Assembly (NCBI GenBank): GCA_013141385.1
Contig: JABFRB010000006.1
Location: 1 to 64,000, forward strand
Source: Bacteroidales bacterium
Lineage (GTDB): Bacteria; Bacteroidota; Bacteroidia; Bacteroidales; Tenuifilaceae
DNA length: 64,000 nt
Direction: 5' to 3'
The notes under the pieces are model-generated. The model did not search any database, was not told the origin of the DNA, and saw only the letters and a list, made by a program, of their open reading frames with translations. The translations under genes were made by a program, and so were the position numbers. Shown piece after piece: positions 52,678 through 60,229 of the stretch (positions are counted from its first letter, which is position 1; each line of letters begins with the position of its first letter).

Positions 52678-52860
52678 CGATAAAAAAATAGTGAAGTTAC
52701 GTTTACACTCTTGATTAAAACTTCTTGATAAACAAAAAATAGAATATTATTCCTACATACCGCAGAGAAAATATTGTAAAACTTTAACTGTTTATTTATA
52801 ATTTGAATAGTTTAAGAGCCTAATAAACTTCTTAAAACTCAGTTGAATTAATAGGGATGT

Positions 52861-54237
52861 TTATTTTCTCGTTAAGCTATTAAATTCCGCAATATTATGG
52901 AGATTTTTTAAAAGAGGATCATTATGAAGCTTTGAGAAATCAGAAAAACCAAATTTTATAGCATTTCTCAATGACTCAATAGCTCCTTTGGGTTTGCTCG
53001 TATTTGCTTGTAAACATGCAAATGCATACCAACTATCGGGATTTTCAGGATCAACTTGTAGATAAATTGATGTAAAATAATCCGCCGCCTTCCAATCCTG
53101 CATGTTTAACACTCTATTCACGTAACTATAGCAACTTAGGCTAATATAGCCTAATAATCGTTTTGACATATCAACTTTTAAACTTCTAGAAGACGCCTTT
53201 ACTGCGTCATTTAAGAGTCTTATCTCATTTTTCCACCATCCTGCAGGCTTAGTCCCGAAAGAAGAAACAAATTCACTTTGCTTTTGTGATTCATAATTCT
53301 CCAAGGATATTCGATCCTTTAGATACTTTTGCAACTCTGGATTTTGTTTTAACTCCTCCACAGCCAATTTAGTAGATACAATGTCAGTCAAACCATCAAG
53401 TATTTGATCGGTTCTTTCGGTGAGCATTAATGCAATAGCAAGGCTATCGGTGCAGCCTCCTTTCATCAGATCAGAGACTCTGTTATTACTTTTGATTACA
53501 AAATTAGAAACATAGTTTTTATTCAAAGGGATCAAAGAGTCCTTCATTGCATACAGTTCAAGCATACTAATTGATTCTGAAATAACTGATTCTGGAGGCC
53601 ATTGGTGTTTTCCTTTGAAAACTAGTAACTGATGGGGTTGATGAAATGACTCCAAATAATCGCCGAGTTGTTTCATCTCCAAGTAATTCATATCCTGAGT
53701 TCCAGCAACACCAATAAATCTGAACGTCAAAGGTCTATTATCTGGTTGAAACCCAGCTGAACATGCAATAACCCCTTTTACCTTTCCTGTATATTGCGCC
53801 ATCAAACAGGCAACCCTTGCACCACCCGAAAAACCAATAGTATATATTCGATTCGTTTCGATTGATATTTTCTGTTGTGTGTCGGCTAGCAAATTATTAA
53901 TTATGCTATTGATTTCATCCAAACTAAGTCCATTCCTTGAAATGTTAGATCCAACAACAATATACCCAAGTTTTTCAGCACAGTTCTTCATTAATGCAAC
54001 GGGGATATGTCCATTACCATGAGGATCAAATGCATAAATCACAGGATAGGATTTATTTACATCATAACTTGTAGGTAGGTACAAGCAATAACTTTGATTT
54101 GGCTCGATTTTACAAACAACTTTATTTATAATAACACCCCGTTGAGCCCATTTAACAAATTGTTCTTTAGGGTTTTCAACATGTTTGCACGAATTTATAA
54201 TTAGGAGAAAGCCTAGTAAAACCATTGATCTATTCAT
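52861..54237 (-). CDS. Alpha/beta-hydrolase lipoprotein with C-terminal TPR-like region
   Basis: A 458-residue lipoprotein from the ATG at 54237, which gives a proper signal with lipobox IINSC (Cys17). An esterase/PHB-depolymerase-like alpha/beta hydrolase domain (about 40-240) has PVIYAFDPHGNG (oxyanion region), the nucleophile elbow IGFSGGARVACL with its Ser and, later, GKHQWPPES, a likely catalytic His. A helical C-terminal half ends in TPR-like units with YFTSIYLQVDPENPDSWYAF and GAIESLRNAIKFGF. Substrate unknown. The upstream in-frame start at 54288 would place 17 residues before the signal and is disfavoured. Confidence 0.75.
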   Translation of the reverse strand: MNRSMVLLGFLLIINSCKHVENPKEQFVKWAQRGVIINKVVCKIEPNQSYCLYLPTSYDVNKSYPVIYAFDPHGNGHIPVALMKNCAEKLGYIVVGSNISRNGLSLDEINSIINNLLADTQQKISIETNRIYTIGFSGGARVACLMAQYTGKVKGVIACSAGFQPDNRPLTFRFIGVAGTQDMNYLEMKQLGDYLESFHQPHQLLVFKGKHQWPPESVISESISMLELYAMKDSLIPLNKNYVSNFVIKSNNRVSDLMKGGCTDSLAIALMLTERTDQILDGLTDIVSTKLAVEELKQNPELQKYLKDRISLENYESQKQSEFVSSFGTKPAGWWKNEIRLLNDAVKASSRSLKVDMSKRLLGYISLSCYSYVNRVLNMQDWKAADYFTSIYLQVDPENPDSWYAFACLQANTSKPKGAIESLRNAIKFGFSDFSKLHNDPLLKNLHNIAEFNSLTRK

Positions 54238-54303
54238 TGTAGTTTGTCTTTTATGCAGATGAAAATAGAATATGGCTTGCAAAACCATTTTTGCAAAAAT
54301 AAA

Positions 54304-54330
54304 AAGACCTGATGGGTTTTCATCAGGTCT
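54304..54330 (-). terminator. Terminator of ychF
   Basis: AGACCTGATG (54304-54313) and CATCAGGTCT (54321-54330) form a perfect 10-bp stem. On the minus strand TTTTTATTTTT follows. It lies about 20 nt past the ychF stop. Confidence 0.85.
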
Positions 54331-54351
54331 GGGTTTATTTATTACTAAGAA

Positions 54352-55449
54352 TTACACGTTAAATCGTATATGTAGAATATCTCCATCCTCAACAATATAG
54401 GTTTTACCCTCAACATGAAGTTTACCTTTTTCCTTACAAGCATGTTCAGATCCAAGAGTTATAAAATCATTGTATTTAATCACCTCAGCACGTATAAAAC
54501 CCCGCTCAAGATCGCTATGGATAACACCAGCAGCTTGTGGTGCAGTCATGCCCTTTTTTATTGTCCATGCCCTATTCTCCTTTTGACCTATTGTAAAAAA
54601 GGTTTCAAGGTCAAGCAGTGTATATGCAGCACGTATAAGTTTATTCACACCTGGTTCGCTCAAACCAACATCCTTAAGGAATGCAGAACGATCCTCTTCG
54701 CTTTCGAGTTCTGCAATATCAGCCTCAACCTTACCAGCAATTATTAGTATTTCTGTATTCTCGCTTTTTAAAAACTCCTTAGCTTTATCAACATACTTAT
54801 TCCCATTTACTGCGGATGACTCATCGACATTACAAACATAAATAACTGGTTTTGTAGACAACAAAAATATATCTGCAATAAACCTTTTATCACTCTCTTC
54901 AACAGGAGCCGTTCTTGCACTTTGAAGGGATTCTAAATGATCTTTATAGATATTAAGGACTTCTAGCCCATGTTTTGCATCCTTATCTCCTGTTTTGGCA
55001 GTTTTCTCTAACTTCTGAATCTTCTTTTCAATTGACTCAAGATCTTTAACCTGTAACTCAAAATTTACAGTTTCAATATCCCTAACAGGATCAACAGAAC
55101 CATCAACATGCGCTAAGTTCTCATCATCAAAGCAACGAAGAACATGAATTAATGCATCACAGTTCCTGATATCACCCAAAAAACTATTCCCAACACCTTC
55201 TCCTTTATTGGAACCTTTTGCTAGTCCTGGAATATCTACAATTTCAACCGTTGTATGAACAGTTTTATCCGTTGGTTGGAATTTTTCCAACACATAAAGC
55301 CTGCTATCTGGAACATTTATTATGCTGATATTCGATTTGTTTGAGCTGAATGCAAAATTACTGGCTTGTGCTTTTGTGCTCGACATGCAGTTGAAAATGG
55401 TTGTTTTTCCAACATTTGTAATACCAATTATACCACACTGTAAACCCAT
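54352..55449 (-). CDS. ychF: Redox-regulated ATPase YchF
   Basis: A 365-residue Obg-family P-loop protein. The G1 motif is GITNVGKTTIFN (9-20), G3 VDIPGLAKGSNKGEGVG (includes DIPG), and the NKxD site reads YVCNVDE, consistent with the ATP preference of YchF. A coiled-coil insertion and a C-terminal TGS domain (FFTIGQKENRAW..., ending GDILHIRFNV) complete it. Length is normal. Role: ribosome-associated ATPase involved in stress response. A possible -7 box (TAACTTTG, minus strand) lies at 55474-55481. Confidence 0.96.
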   Translation of the reverse strand: MGLQCGIIGITNVGKTTIFNCMSSTKAQASNFAFSSNKSNISIINVPDSRLYVLEKFQPTDKTVHTTVEIVDIPGLAKGSNKGEGVGNSFLGDIRNCDALIHVLRCFDDENLAHVDGSVDPVRDIETVNFELQVKDLESIEKKIQKLEKTAKTGDKDAKHGLEVLNIYKDHLESLQSARTAPVEESDKRFIADIFLLSTKPVIYVCNVDESSAVNGNKYVDKAKEFLKSENTEILIIAGKVEADIAELESEEDRSAFLKDVGLSEPGVNKLIRAAYTLLDLETFFTIGQKENRAWTIKKGMTAPQAAGVIHSDLERGFIRAEVIKYNDFITLGSEHACKEKGKLHVEGKTYIVEDGDILHIRFNV

Positions 55450-55473
55450 TGTATTAATAGTTTGTTAGGGGTG

Positions 55474-55481
55474 CAAAGTTA
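55474..55481 (-). promoter_or_regulatory. Possible -7 element of ychF
   Basis: CAAAGTTA (minus strand TAACTTTG) matches TAnnTTTG, 24 nt upstream of the ATG. Confidence 0.4.
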
Positions 55482-55601
55482 GGTTAAATTTCTAAAACTT
55501 TTTAAAAAATCATACTACCACACAACATAATAGATAAATATACTCCATTTTCAGCCTTGCTATTTTATTTATCTGACGATGATAACGTAACAGATTTAAA
55601 T

Positions 55602-55609
55602 TACATTTG
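55602..55609 (+). promoter_or_regulatory. -7 element of the transketolase operon
   Basis: TACATTTG matches TAnnTTTG, 45 nt upstream of the transketolase N-terminal subunit ATG. Confidence 0.45.
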
Positions 55610-55654
55610 CAAATTGGATTTTTATTGATTTTTTTAATCTATAATTTGTTTTAA

Positions 55655-56500
55655 ATGGCTGATATTCAAAAATTAAAAACAATTGCAGCACAAGTTCGCA
55701 GAGATGTAATTCGCATGGTTCATAAACCAGCAAGTGGACACCCAGGAGGCTCACTCGGTTGTGCTGATTTTTTTACCGCTCTATATTTTGACACTTTAAG
55801 TATCGATCCCAAAAACTTTACGATGGATGGCAAAGGTGAGGATGTTTTCTTCCTCTCAAATGGACATCTCTCTGCTGTTTGGTATAGTGTTTTGGCTCGT
55901 AAAGGTTTTTTTGAAGTTAATGAACTAAATACATTTCGCATACTAAATACTCGATTACAAGGACATCCAACAACGGCTGAACATTTACCCGGTATCAGAA
56001 TTGCATCTGGTTCTTTAGGCCAAGGGCTTTCTGTTGCCTGTGGTGCTGCTTTAGCGAAAAAACTAAATGGTGACAATCATCTTGTTTATACCTTACACGG
56101 TGATGGTGAATTACAAGAAGGTCAAATTTGGGAAGCAGCACTATTTGCAGCAGCAAAAAAAATCGATAACATTATATCTACCATTGATTACAACGGAAAA
56201 CAAATTGATGGGCCTGTGGATGAGGTAGTATCACTTGGAGATCTTAAGGCTAAATGGCTTGCCTTTGGTTGGGATGTTGTTGAAATGAATGGTAATGTCA
56301 TGGAGGAGGTAGTTAAAGGTTTTACCGAAGCAAAATCAAGAACCGGTAAAGGAAAACCAGTTGTTATTATCATGAAAACAGAAATGGGAATGGGTGTTGA
56401 TTTTATGATGGGAACCCATAAATGGCATGGCAAAGCACCAAATGATGAGGAGTTTTCACGAGCCATGGCTCAACTTCCTGAAACAATTGGCGACTTTTAG
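55655..56500 (+). CDS. Transketolase, N-terminal subunit
   Basis: A 281-residue thiamine-diphosphate-binding half of a split transketolase: KPASGHPGGSLGCADF at the start, HGDGELQEGQIWEAALFAA as the TPP-binding GDG...N motif (the Asn being in DYNGKQIDG), and GMGVDFMMGTHKWHGKAP. Transketolase moves two-carbon units between sugar phosphates in the pentose phosphate pathway. The C-terminal half is encoded 515 nt downstream, with a methylglyoxal-synthase-like gene between. Confidence 0.93.
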   Translation: MADIQKLKTIAAQVRRDVIRMVHKPASGHPGGSLGCADFFTALYFDTLSIDPKNFTMDGKGEDVFFLSNGHLSAVWYSVLARKGFFEVNELNTFRILNTRLQGHPTTAEHLPGIRIASGSLGQGLSVACGAALAKKLNGDNHLVYTLHGDGELQEGQIWEAALFAAAKKIDNIISTIDYNGKQIDGPVDEVVSLGDLKAKWLAFGWDVVEMNGNVMEEVVKGFTEAKSRTGKGKPVVIIMKTEMGMGVDFMMGTHKWHGKAPNDEEFSRAMAQLPETIGDF

Positions 56501-56542
56501 CTATTCAAAGCATTATATAATAATTTGTTAACGATTAGTAAA

Positions 56543-56941
56543 ATGAAAAATATTGCAGTAATTGCACATGATGCAAAGAAACCAGAACTGGTTAGATTTT
56601 TACAGGAACATAAAGATTGGCTACCAGGTGTAAACCTATTAGCAACTGGACGTACAGCAGAATTTGTAGAATCACAGGGTCTAAATTGTAAACATCTTAG
56701 CCCTGGTGTTTCAGGAGGATACAACCAGATAACTGAAATGATTGGACGGAAAGAGATTGATATCGTTATTTTTCTTCGTGACCATAAAGTTGTTCAGCAG
56801 CATCATGAAGATATTCGCAACCTTCTTGAAGCTTGTAATACTCATAATATCCCCCTTGCTACTAACTATGCAAGTGCAGAACTGATAATCCTTGGCTTAA
56901 TCAAAAAAGAAGCTACTGAAAGAGTGCAAAGAAACAAGTAG
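56543..56941 (+). CDS. Methylglyoxal-synthase-like (MGS domain) protein
   Basis: A 132-residue single MGS domain from the ATG at 56543. It keeps VIAHDAKKPELVRFL (the His-Asp near residues 8-9), LLATGRTAEFVES (phosphate-binding TGxT-like) and NIPLATNYASAELII. Where E. coli MgsA has GGDQQ (catalytic Asp71) it reads GGYNQ, and the FFWDP motif is FLRDH. By family knowledge this would impair conversion of dihydroxyacetone phosphate to methylglyoxal, so function is uncertain. It lies 42 nt after the transketolase N-subunit and 74 nt before the C-subunit, on the same strand, suggesting a shared triose-phosphate theme. Confidence 0.75.
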   Translation: MKNIAVIAHDAKKPELVRFLQEHKDWLPGVNLLATGRTAEFVESQGLNCKHLSPGVSGGYNQITEMIGRKEIDIVIFLRDHKVVQQHHEDIRNLLEACNTHNIPLATNYASAELIILGLIKKEATERVQRNK

Positions 56942-57015
56942 AATACACTTACTTTTTTAATCTCTAATGCATTTGCGAAATAGTTTTTGTAACTCTTCAC
57001 AAACAAGATAATTAA

Positions 57016-57969
57016 ATGAAGAAGATAATTTCAACTGGTAATAAAGATACTCGTTCGGGCTTTGGTGCAGGTCTTCATGAACTTGGCAAAAAGAATCCTA
57101 ACGTTGTTGCTCTATGCGCAGATCTTATTGGCTCTTTAAAAATGGAGGAATTCGCAAAAGAATTTCCAAATCGTTTCTTTCAAACCGGAATTGCCGAAGC
57201 CAATATGATAGGTTTAGCCGCAGGGTTGACAATTGGAGGAAAAATCCCTTTTACAGGAACCTTTGCTTCCTTTTCAACAGGTAGGGTTTACGATCAGATT
57301 AGACAAAGCATTGCCTATTCCAATAAAAACGTCAAGATTTGTGCATCTCACGCTGGTATTACCCTTGGTGAGGATGGAGCAACCCACCAAATTATGGAGG
57401 ACATTGGGTTGATGAAAATGCTCCCAAACATGACAGTCATTAATCCCGCTGATTACAATCAAACTAAAGCCGCAACACTTGCTATTGCTGAAATGAATGG
57501 TCCTGTTTATCTTCGATTCGGGCGACCTGTTGTTCCAATTTTCACATCCCCAGACGAACCTTTCATTATTGGCAAGGCAATAACAATGATTGAGGGTACT
57601 GATGTTTCGATATTTGCAACCGGTCACCTCCTATGGAAAGCAATAGAGGCCGCTGAAATTCTTGATCAGCAAGGAATTCATGCAGAAGTTATCAATATTC
57701 ATACGATAAAGCCATTAGACGATGACGCAATCCTAAAATCTGTTCTAAAAACAGGTTGCGCTGTATCAGCCGAGGAGCATATGATGAATGGGGGTTTAGG
57801 TGATAGTATTGCTCAATTACTCTCACGCAAACTTCCTCGACCACTCGAAATGGTTGCCGTTAACGATAAGTTTGGGGAAAGTGGGAAGCCTGAAGAATTA
57901 CTCAAGAAATTTGGGCTCGATACCCCAGATATAGTAGAGGCTGTTAAAAAAGTTCTGTCTCGTAAATAG
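57016..57969 (+). CDS. Transketolase, C-terminal subunit
   Basis: A 317-residue protein covering the pyrimidine-binding and C-terminal domains of transketolase. It contains [17 protein letters not shown] (catalytic Glu contacting the TPP aminopyrimidine), [15 protein letters not shown] and [13 protein letters not shown], and a transketolase_C domain ending near [14 protein letters not shown]. It should pair with the N-terminal subunit upstream. The ECF sigma gene follows after 17 nt. Confidence 0.93.
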   Translation: MKKIISTGNKDTRSGFGAGLHELGKKNPNVVALCADLIGSLKMEEFAKEFPNRFFQTGIAEANMIGLAAGLTIGGKIPFTGTFASFSTGRVYDQIRQSIAYSNKNVKICASHAGITLGEDGATHQIMEDIGLMKMLPNMTVINPADYNQTKAATLAIAEMNGPVYLRFGRPVVPIFTSPDEPFIIGKAITMIEGTDVSIFATGHLLWKAIEAAEILDQQGIHAEVINIHTIKPLDDDAILKSVLKTGCAVSAEEHMMNGGLGDSIAQLLSRKLPRPLEMVAVNDKFGESGKPEELLKKFGLDTPDIVEAVKKVLSRK

Positions 57970-57986
57970 ATCGTTTACATCATTAA

Positions 57987-58535
57987 ATGACCAATTACAG
58001 CGATAAGGAGTTGCTTGAAATGTATCGTATAAGCGATACTCAGAATTATGCATTTAACCTTATTGTTCGTAAGTACCAAGAAAGAATATACTGGCACATC
58101 CGCAAAATAGTTATAAGTCAAGATGATGCTGATGATGTAGTTCAGAATACTTTCCTTAAGGTTTGGGGAGGTCTTAGCCATTTCCGTGAGGATTCACAGC
58201 TTTTCACATGGCTATATCGAATAGCTACAAACGAAGCTTTAACATTCTTAAAAAGGAAAAGAACAAAATTTTTACTCCCAATTATTGATGTTGAACAACA
58301 ACTTGCAAACACTATAGAGAGTGATCCATATTTCGATGGCAATGAGCTACAAGCAAAGCTACAGAAGGCAATTATTAAACTTCCTGTAAAACAACGATTA
58401 GTTTTTAATATGAAATACTTTGATGAAATGAAATACGAGGAAATGTCTAGAATCCTAGGAACATCTGTAGGTGCTCTTAAGGCATCGTTTCATCATGCAG
58501 TAAAAAAAATTGAAAAATTTCTTGAAGAGGATTAA
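57987..58535 (+). CDS. ECF RNA polymerase sigma factor
   Basis: A 182-residue sigma factor with region 2 (FNLIVRKYQERIYWHIRKIV and DDADDVVQNTFLKVWGGL) and region 4 (IKLPVKQRLVFNMKYFDEMK followed by YEEMSRILGTSVGALKASFH). It differs from the FecI-like sigma factor at 18379. Two following genes encode a membrane protein and a CpxP-like lipoprotein, a common Bacteroidota envelope-stress arrangement. With only 17 nt after the transketolase gene it may be read through from that operon. Confidence 0.92.
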   Translation: MTNYSDKELLEMYRISDTQNYAFNLIVRKYQERIYWHIRKIVISQDDADDVVQNTFLKVWGGLSHFREDSQLFTWLYRIATNEALTFLKRKRTKFLLPIIDVEQQLANTIESDPYFDGNELQAKLQKAIIKLPVKQRLVFNMKYFDEMKYEEMSRILGTSVGALKASFHHAVKKIEKFLEED

Positions 58536-58580
58536 ACCCTTCTCAAGTGATGAAGTCATAAACTCAAGATATTAAATAGA

Positions 58581-59039
58581 ATGAATGATTTAGAAATATT
58601 TGACCCTAAGTTAACTAAAATTGGTAAGGATAACCCATTTAAAGTTCCTAATGGGTATTTTGAATCATTGCCAACAAGGGTTCAGAATTATTGCAATGAA
58701 AATAGCGTTAAAAATCCGTTCGTATTGCGAATCGCTGCAATAAGGACTCAATTAGCCTTGGCTACTGGTCTTTGTCTTTTTGTTTTAATAGCATTTATAG
58801 GCTATCATTATTCACAACAAACTAATAGCATTAGCTCTCTAAAAAGGGTAGACTATATCAAAGTAGTTGAAGAGAGCGGCACTGAATTTGATGAAATACA
58901 ACTATACGAAGCCTTCTCGAATGGACATAAAAAGGATTCAATAAAGAATTCGATGAATGATGAATTAATTGAATACCTATTGTATGATAATATTAATAAT
59001 GGAACACACTTAGATCATTCAAAAGACATTAAACCGTGA
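58581..59039 (+). CDS. Probable membrane anti-sigma factor
   Basis: A 152-residue protein with a cytoplasmic N-terminus of about 50 residues (NPFKVPNGYFESLPTRVQNY), one TM helix (about 53-71) and a short acidic C-terminal domain. The NPFxVPxGYFE segment followed by one TM recurs in proteins encoded after ECF sigma genes in Bacteroidota. Its position between sigma factor and lipoprotein suggests it is the sigma-binding anti-sigma factor. Its stop overlaps the next start in GTGA. No zinc-binding motif. Confidence 0.7.
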   Translation: MNDLEIFDPKLTKIGKDNPFKVPNGYFESLPTRVQNYCNENSVKNPFVLRIAAIRTQLALATGLCLFVLIAFIGYHYSQQTNSISSLKRVDYIKVVEESGTEFDEIQLYEAFSNGHKKDSIKNSMNDELIEYLLYDNINNGTHLDHSKDIKP

Positions 59040-59485
59040 TACGTATAAATCCAATTATACTTTTAACCTTTTGTCTAACGCTTGGTTTCTCATCTTGTAA
59101 ATCCAAGCACGAACAATGCGAAGAAGTATTGAAAGTACAAAAAGTTGCTTTCTTCACACAAAAGTTAAATCTCACCACACACGAGGCTGAATTATTTTGG
59201 CCTGTTTATAACGATTATTGGAAACGGAAAAACCAGATACTCGAAAGCAAACGTTCAACCATGAAGTTTTGTGCAAAAAATCTGGAGAAGATGACCGATG
59301 AAGAAATAATTAAATATGCTAATGAATATGTTAATTTTCAAAAACAAGAATCAGATCTTTTGATTGAATTTAACGAAAAGTTTAAGCAGATACTACCTCC
59401 TTCAAAAGTTCTAATGCTTTATCAGACAGATTACGATTTCAAGACATACCTTTTACAGCAAATAAAAAATTCTGGCAAGAAATAG
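59036..59485 (+). CDS. CpxP/Spy-like small lipoprotein
   Basis: A 149-residue lipoprotein with lipobox FSSC (Cys21). The mature part is helical, with AFFTQKLNLTTHEAELFWPVYNDY and LEKMTDEEIIKYANEYVNFQK, resembling LTxxE-containing CpxP/Spy-type periplasmic proteins associated with envelope-stress sigma factors. It starts at GTG 59036, overlapping the anti-sigma gene. It probably senses or buffers periplasmic stress upstream of the sigma system. Confidence 0.75.
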   Translation: MIRINPIILLTFCLTLGFSSCKSKHEQCEEVLKVQKVAFFTQKLNLTTHEAELFWPVYNDYWKRKNQILESKRSTMKFCAKNLEKMTDEEIIKYANEYVNFQKQESDLLIEFNEKFKQILPPSKVLMLYQTDYDFKTYLLQQIKNSGKK

Positions 59486-59557
59486 TTTGATTTCCTTTGA
59501 ACAACATATTTTAAGTAACAAACTTTTCATTTTTATAGATTAAATCTTTAAAATCAA

Positions 59558-59587
59558 AATATAAAAGTTTTGCAAAACTTTTATATT
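59558..59587. promoter_or_regulatory. 30-bp perfect palindrome upstream of the SiaC-like gene
   Basis: AATATAAAAGTTTTG joined directly to its reverse complement CAAAACTTTTATATT, with no loop, lies 43 nt upstream of the ATG. It could be an operator for a dimeric regulator or part of the terminator of the preceding gene. The absence of a loop favours an operator. Confidence 0.5.
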
Positions 59588-59630
59588 AACGATTGTTATA
59601 TTTATATGGCTAATTATCAAAATAAACCAC

Positions 59631-60059
59631 ATGTCGGGTATAGATGTTATCGATGGAATTGCGGAGGGTGTAATTGTGCTGGACGATATTTATATTCCTG
59701 GCACAAAACAAACGCCTGAAATTATATGCAAGTATAAATCTGGGGAGGTTGCCTTTAAAGGAAACTTTATCTCAAGTAATCCCAGTGAATTTATTGAGCC
59801 TATCCAGAATTGGCTTTATGCTTTTGCTAAAGCCAAAAAGGCAACTACTCTTACTATAGTCTTTCACCTAACATACCTTAATGGCAGTTCAGGAAAATCG
59901 CTGTGTAAGTTATTTCAACAAGTTGAGGCAATTCAGGACTCAGGAATAAATGTCGATGTACAACTTTTTTATGAGGACGATGATATTGACATGTTCGATT
60001 GGTGCAAGGAAATGAAAAACAGCTATCATCTTCCATTTAGCCTCTCAAAGGTTAATTAA
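59631..60059 (+). CDS. SiaC-family (DUF1987) regulatory phosphoprotein
   Basis: A 142-residue cytoplasmic protein of the SiaC/DUF1987 type: IPGTKQTPEIICKYKSGEVA near the start and FHLTYLNGSSGKSLCKLFQQ with the Ser/Thr phosphorylation-type motif, then a WHYD-like acidic segment LFYEDDDIDMFDW. In Pseudomonas SiaC is phosphorylated by the kinase SiaB, dephosphorylated by SiaA and binds the diguanylate cyclase SiaD. No SiaA, SiaB or SiaD homolog is in the window, so this one is an orphan or has distant partners. A 30-bp palindrome lies upstream. Confidence 0.82.
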   Translation: MSGIDVIDGIAEGVIVLDDIYIPGTKQTPEIICKYKSGEVAFKGNFISSNPSEFIEPIQNWLYAFAKAKKATTLTIVFHLTYLNGSSGKSLCKLFQQVEAIQDSGINVDVQLFYEDDDIDMFDWCKEMKNSYHLPFSLSKVN

Positions 60060-60186
60060 TTCTTCTACAAAAGCCATTCTTAACTATTTAGAAGTTAGGT
60101 ATTATCATTAGGGTAGGGTATGTTTCCTTTAAATCACCCCTCGCTTCTATTGATTTATATCAATATCTGGATAAATCTTTTAATTA

Positions 60187-60194
60187 TATATTTG
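60187..60194 (+). promoter_or_regulatory. Possible -7 element of dsbD
   Basis: TATATTTG matches TAnnTTTG, 35 nt upstream of the dsbD ATG. No clear -33 at normal distance. Confidence 0.4.
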
Positions 60195-60229
60195 TGTACC
60201 TCAAATAATTCGAAATTTTACAGATAATT

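Noticed and set aside
56543-56941. Confident naming as mgsA
   Set aside because: The GGDQQ catalytic motif is not present, so no gene symbol was given.
60109-60138. Fourth ECF-sigma motif (TAGGGTAGGGTA) upstream of dsbD
   Set aside because: The upstream box is present twice, but no GTTGTATTAT-like box lies 19 nt after either.
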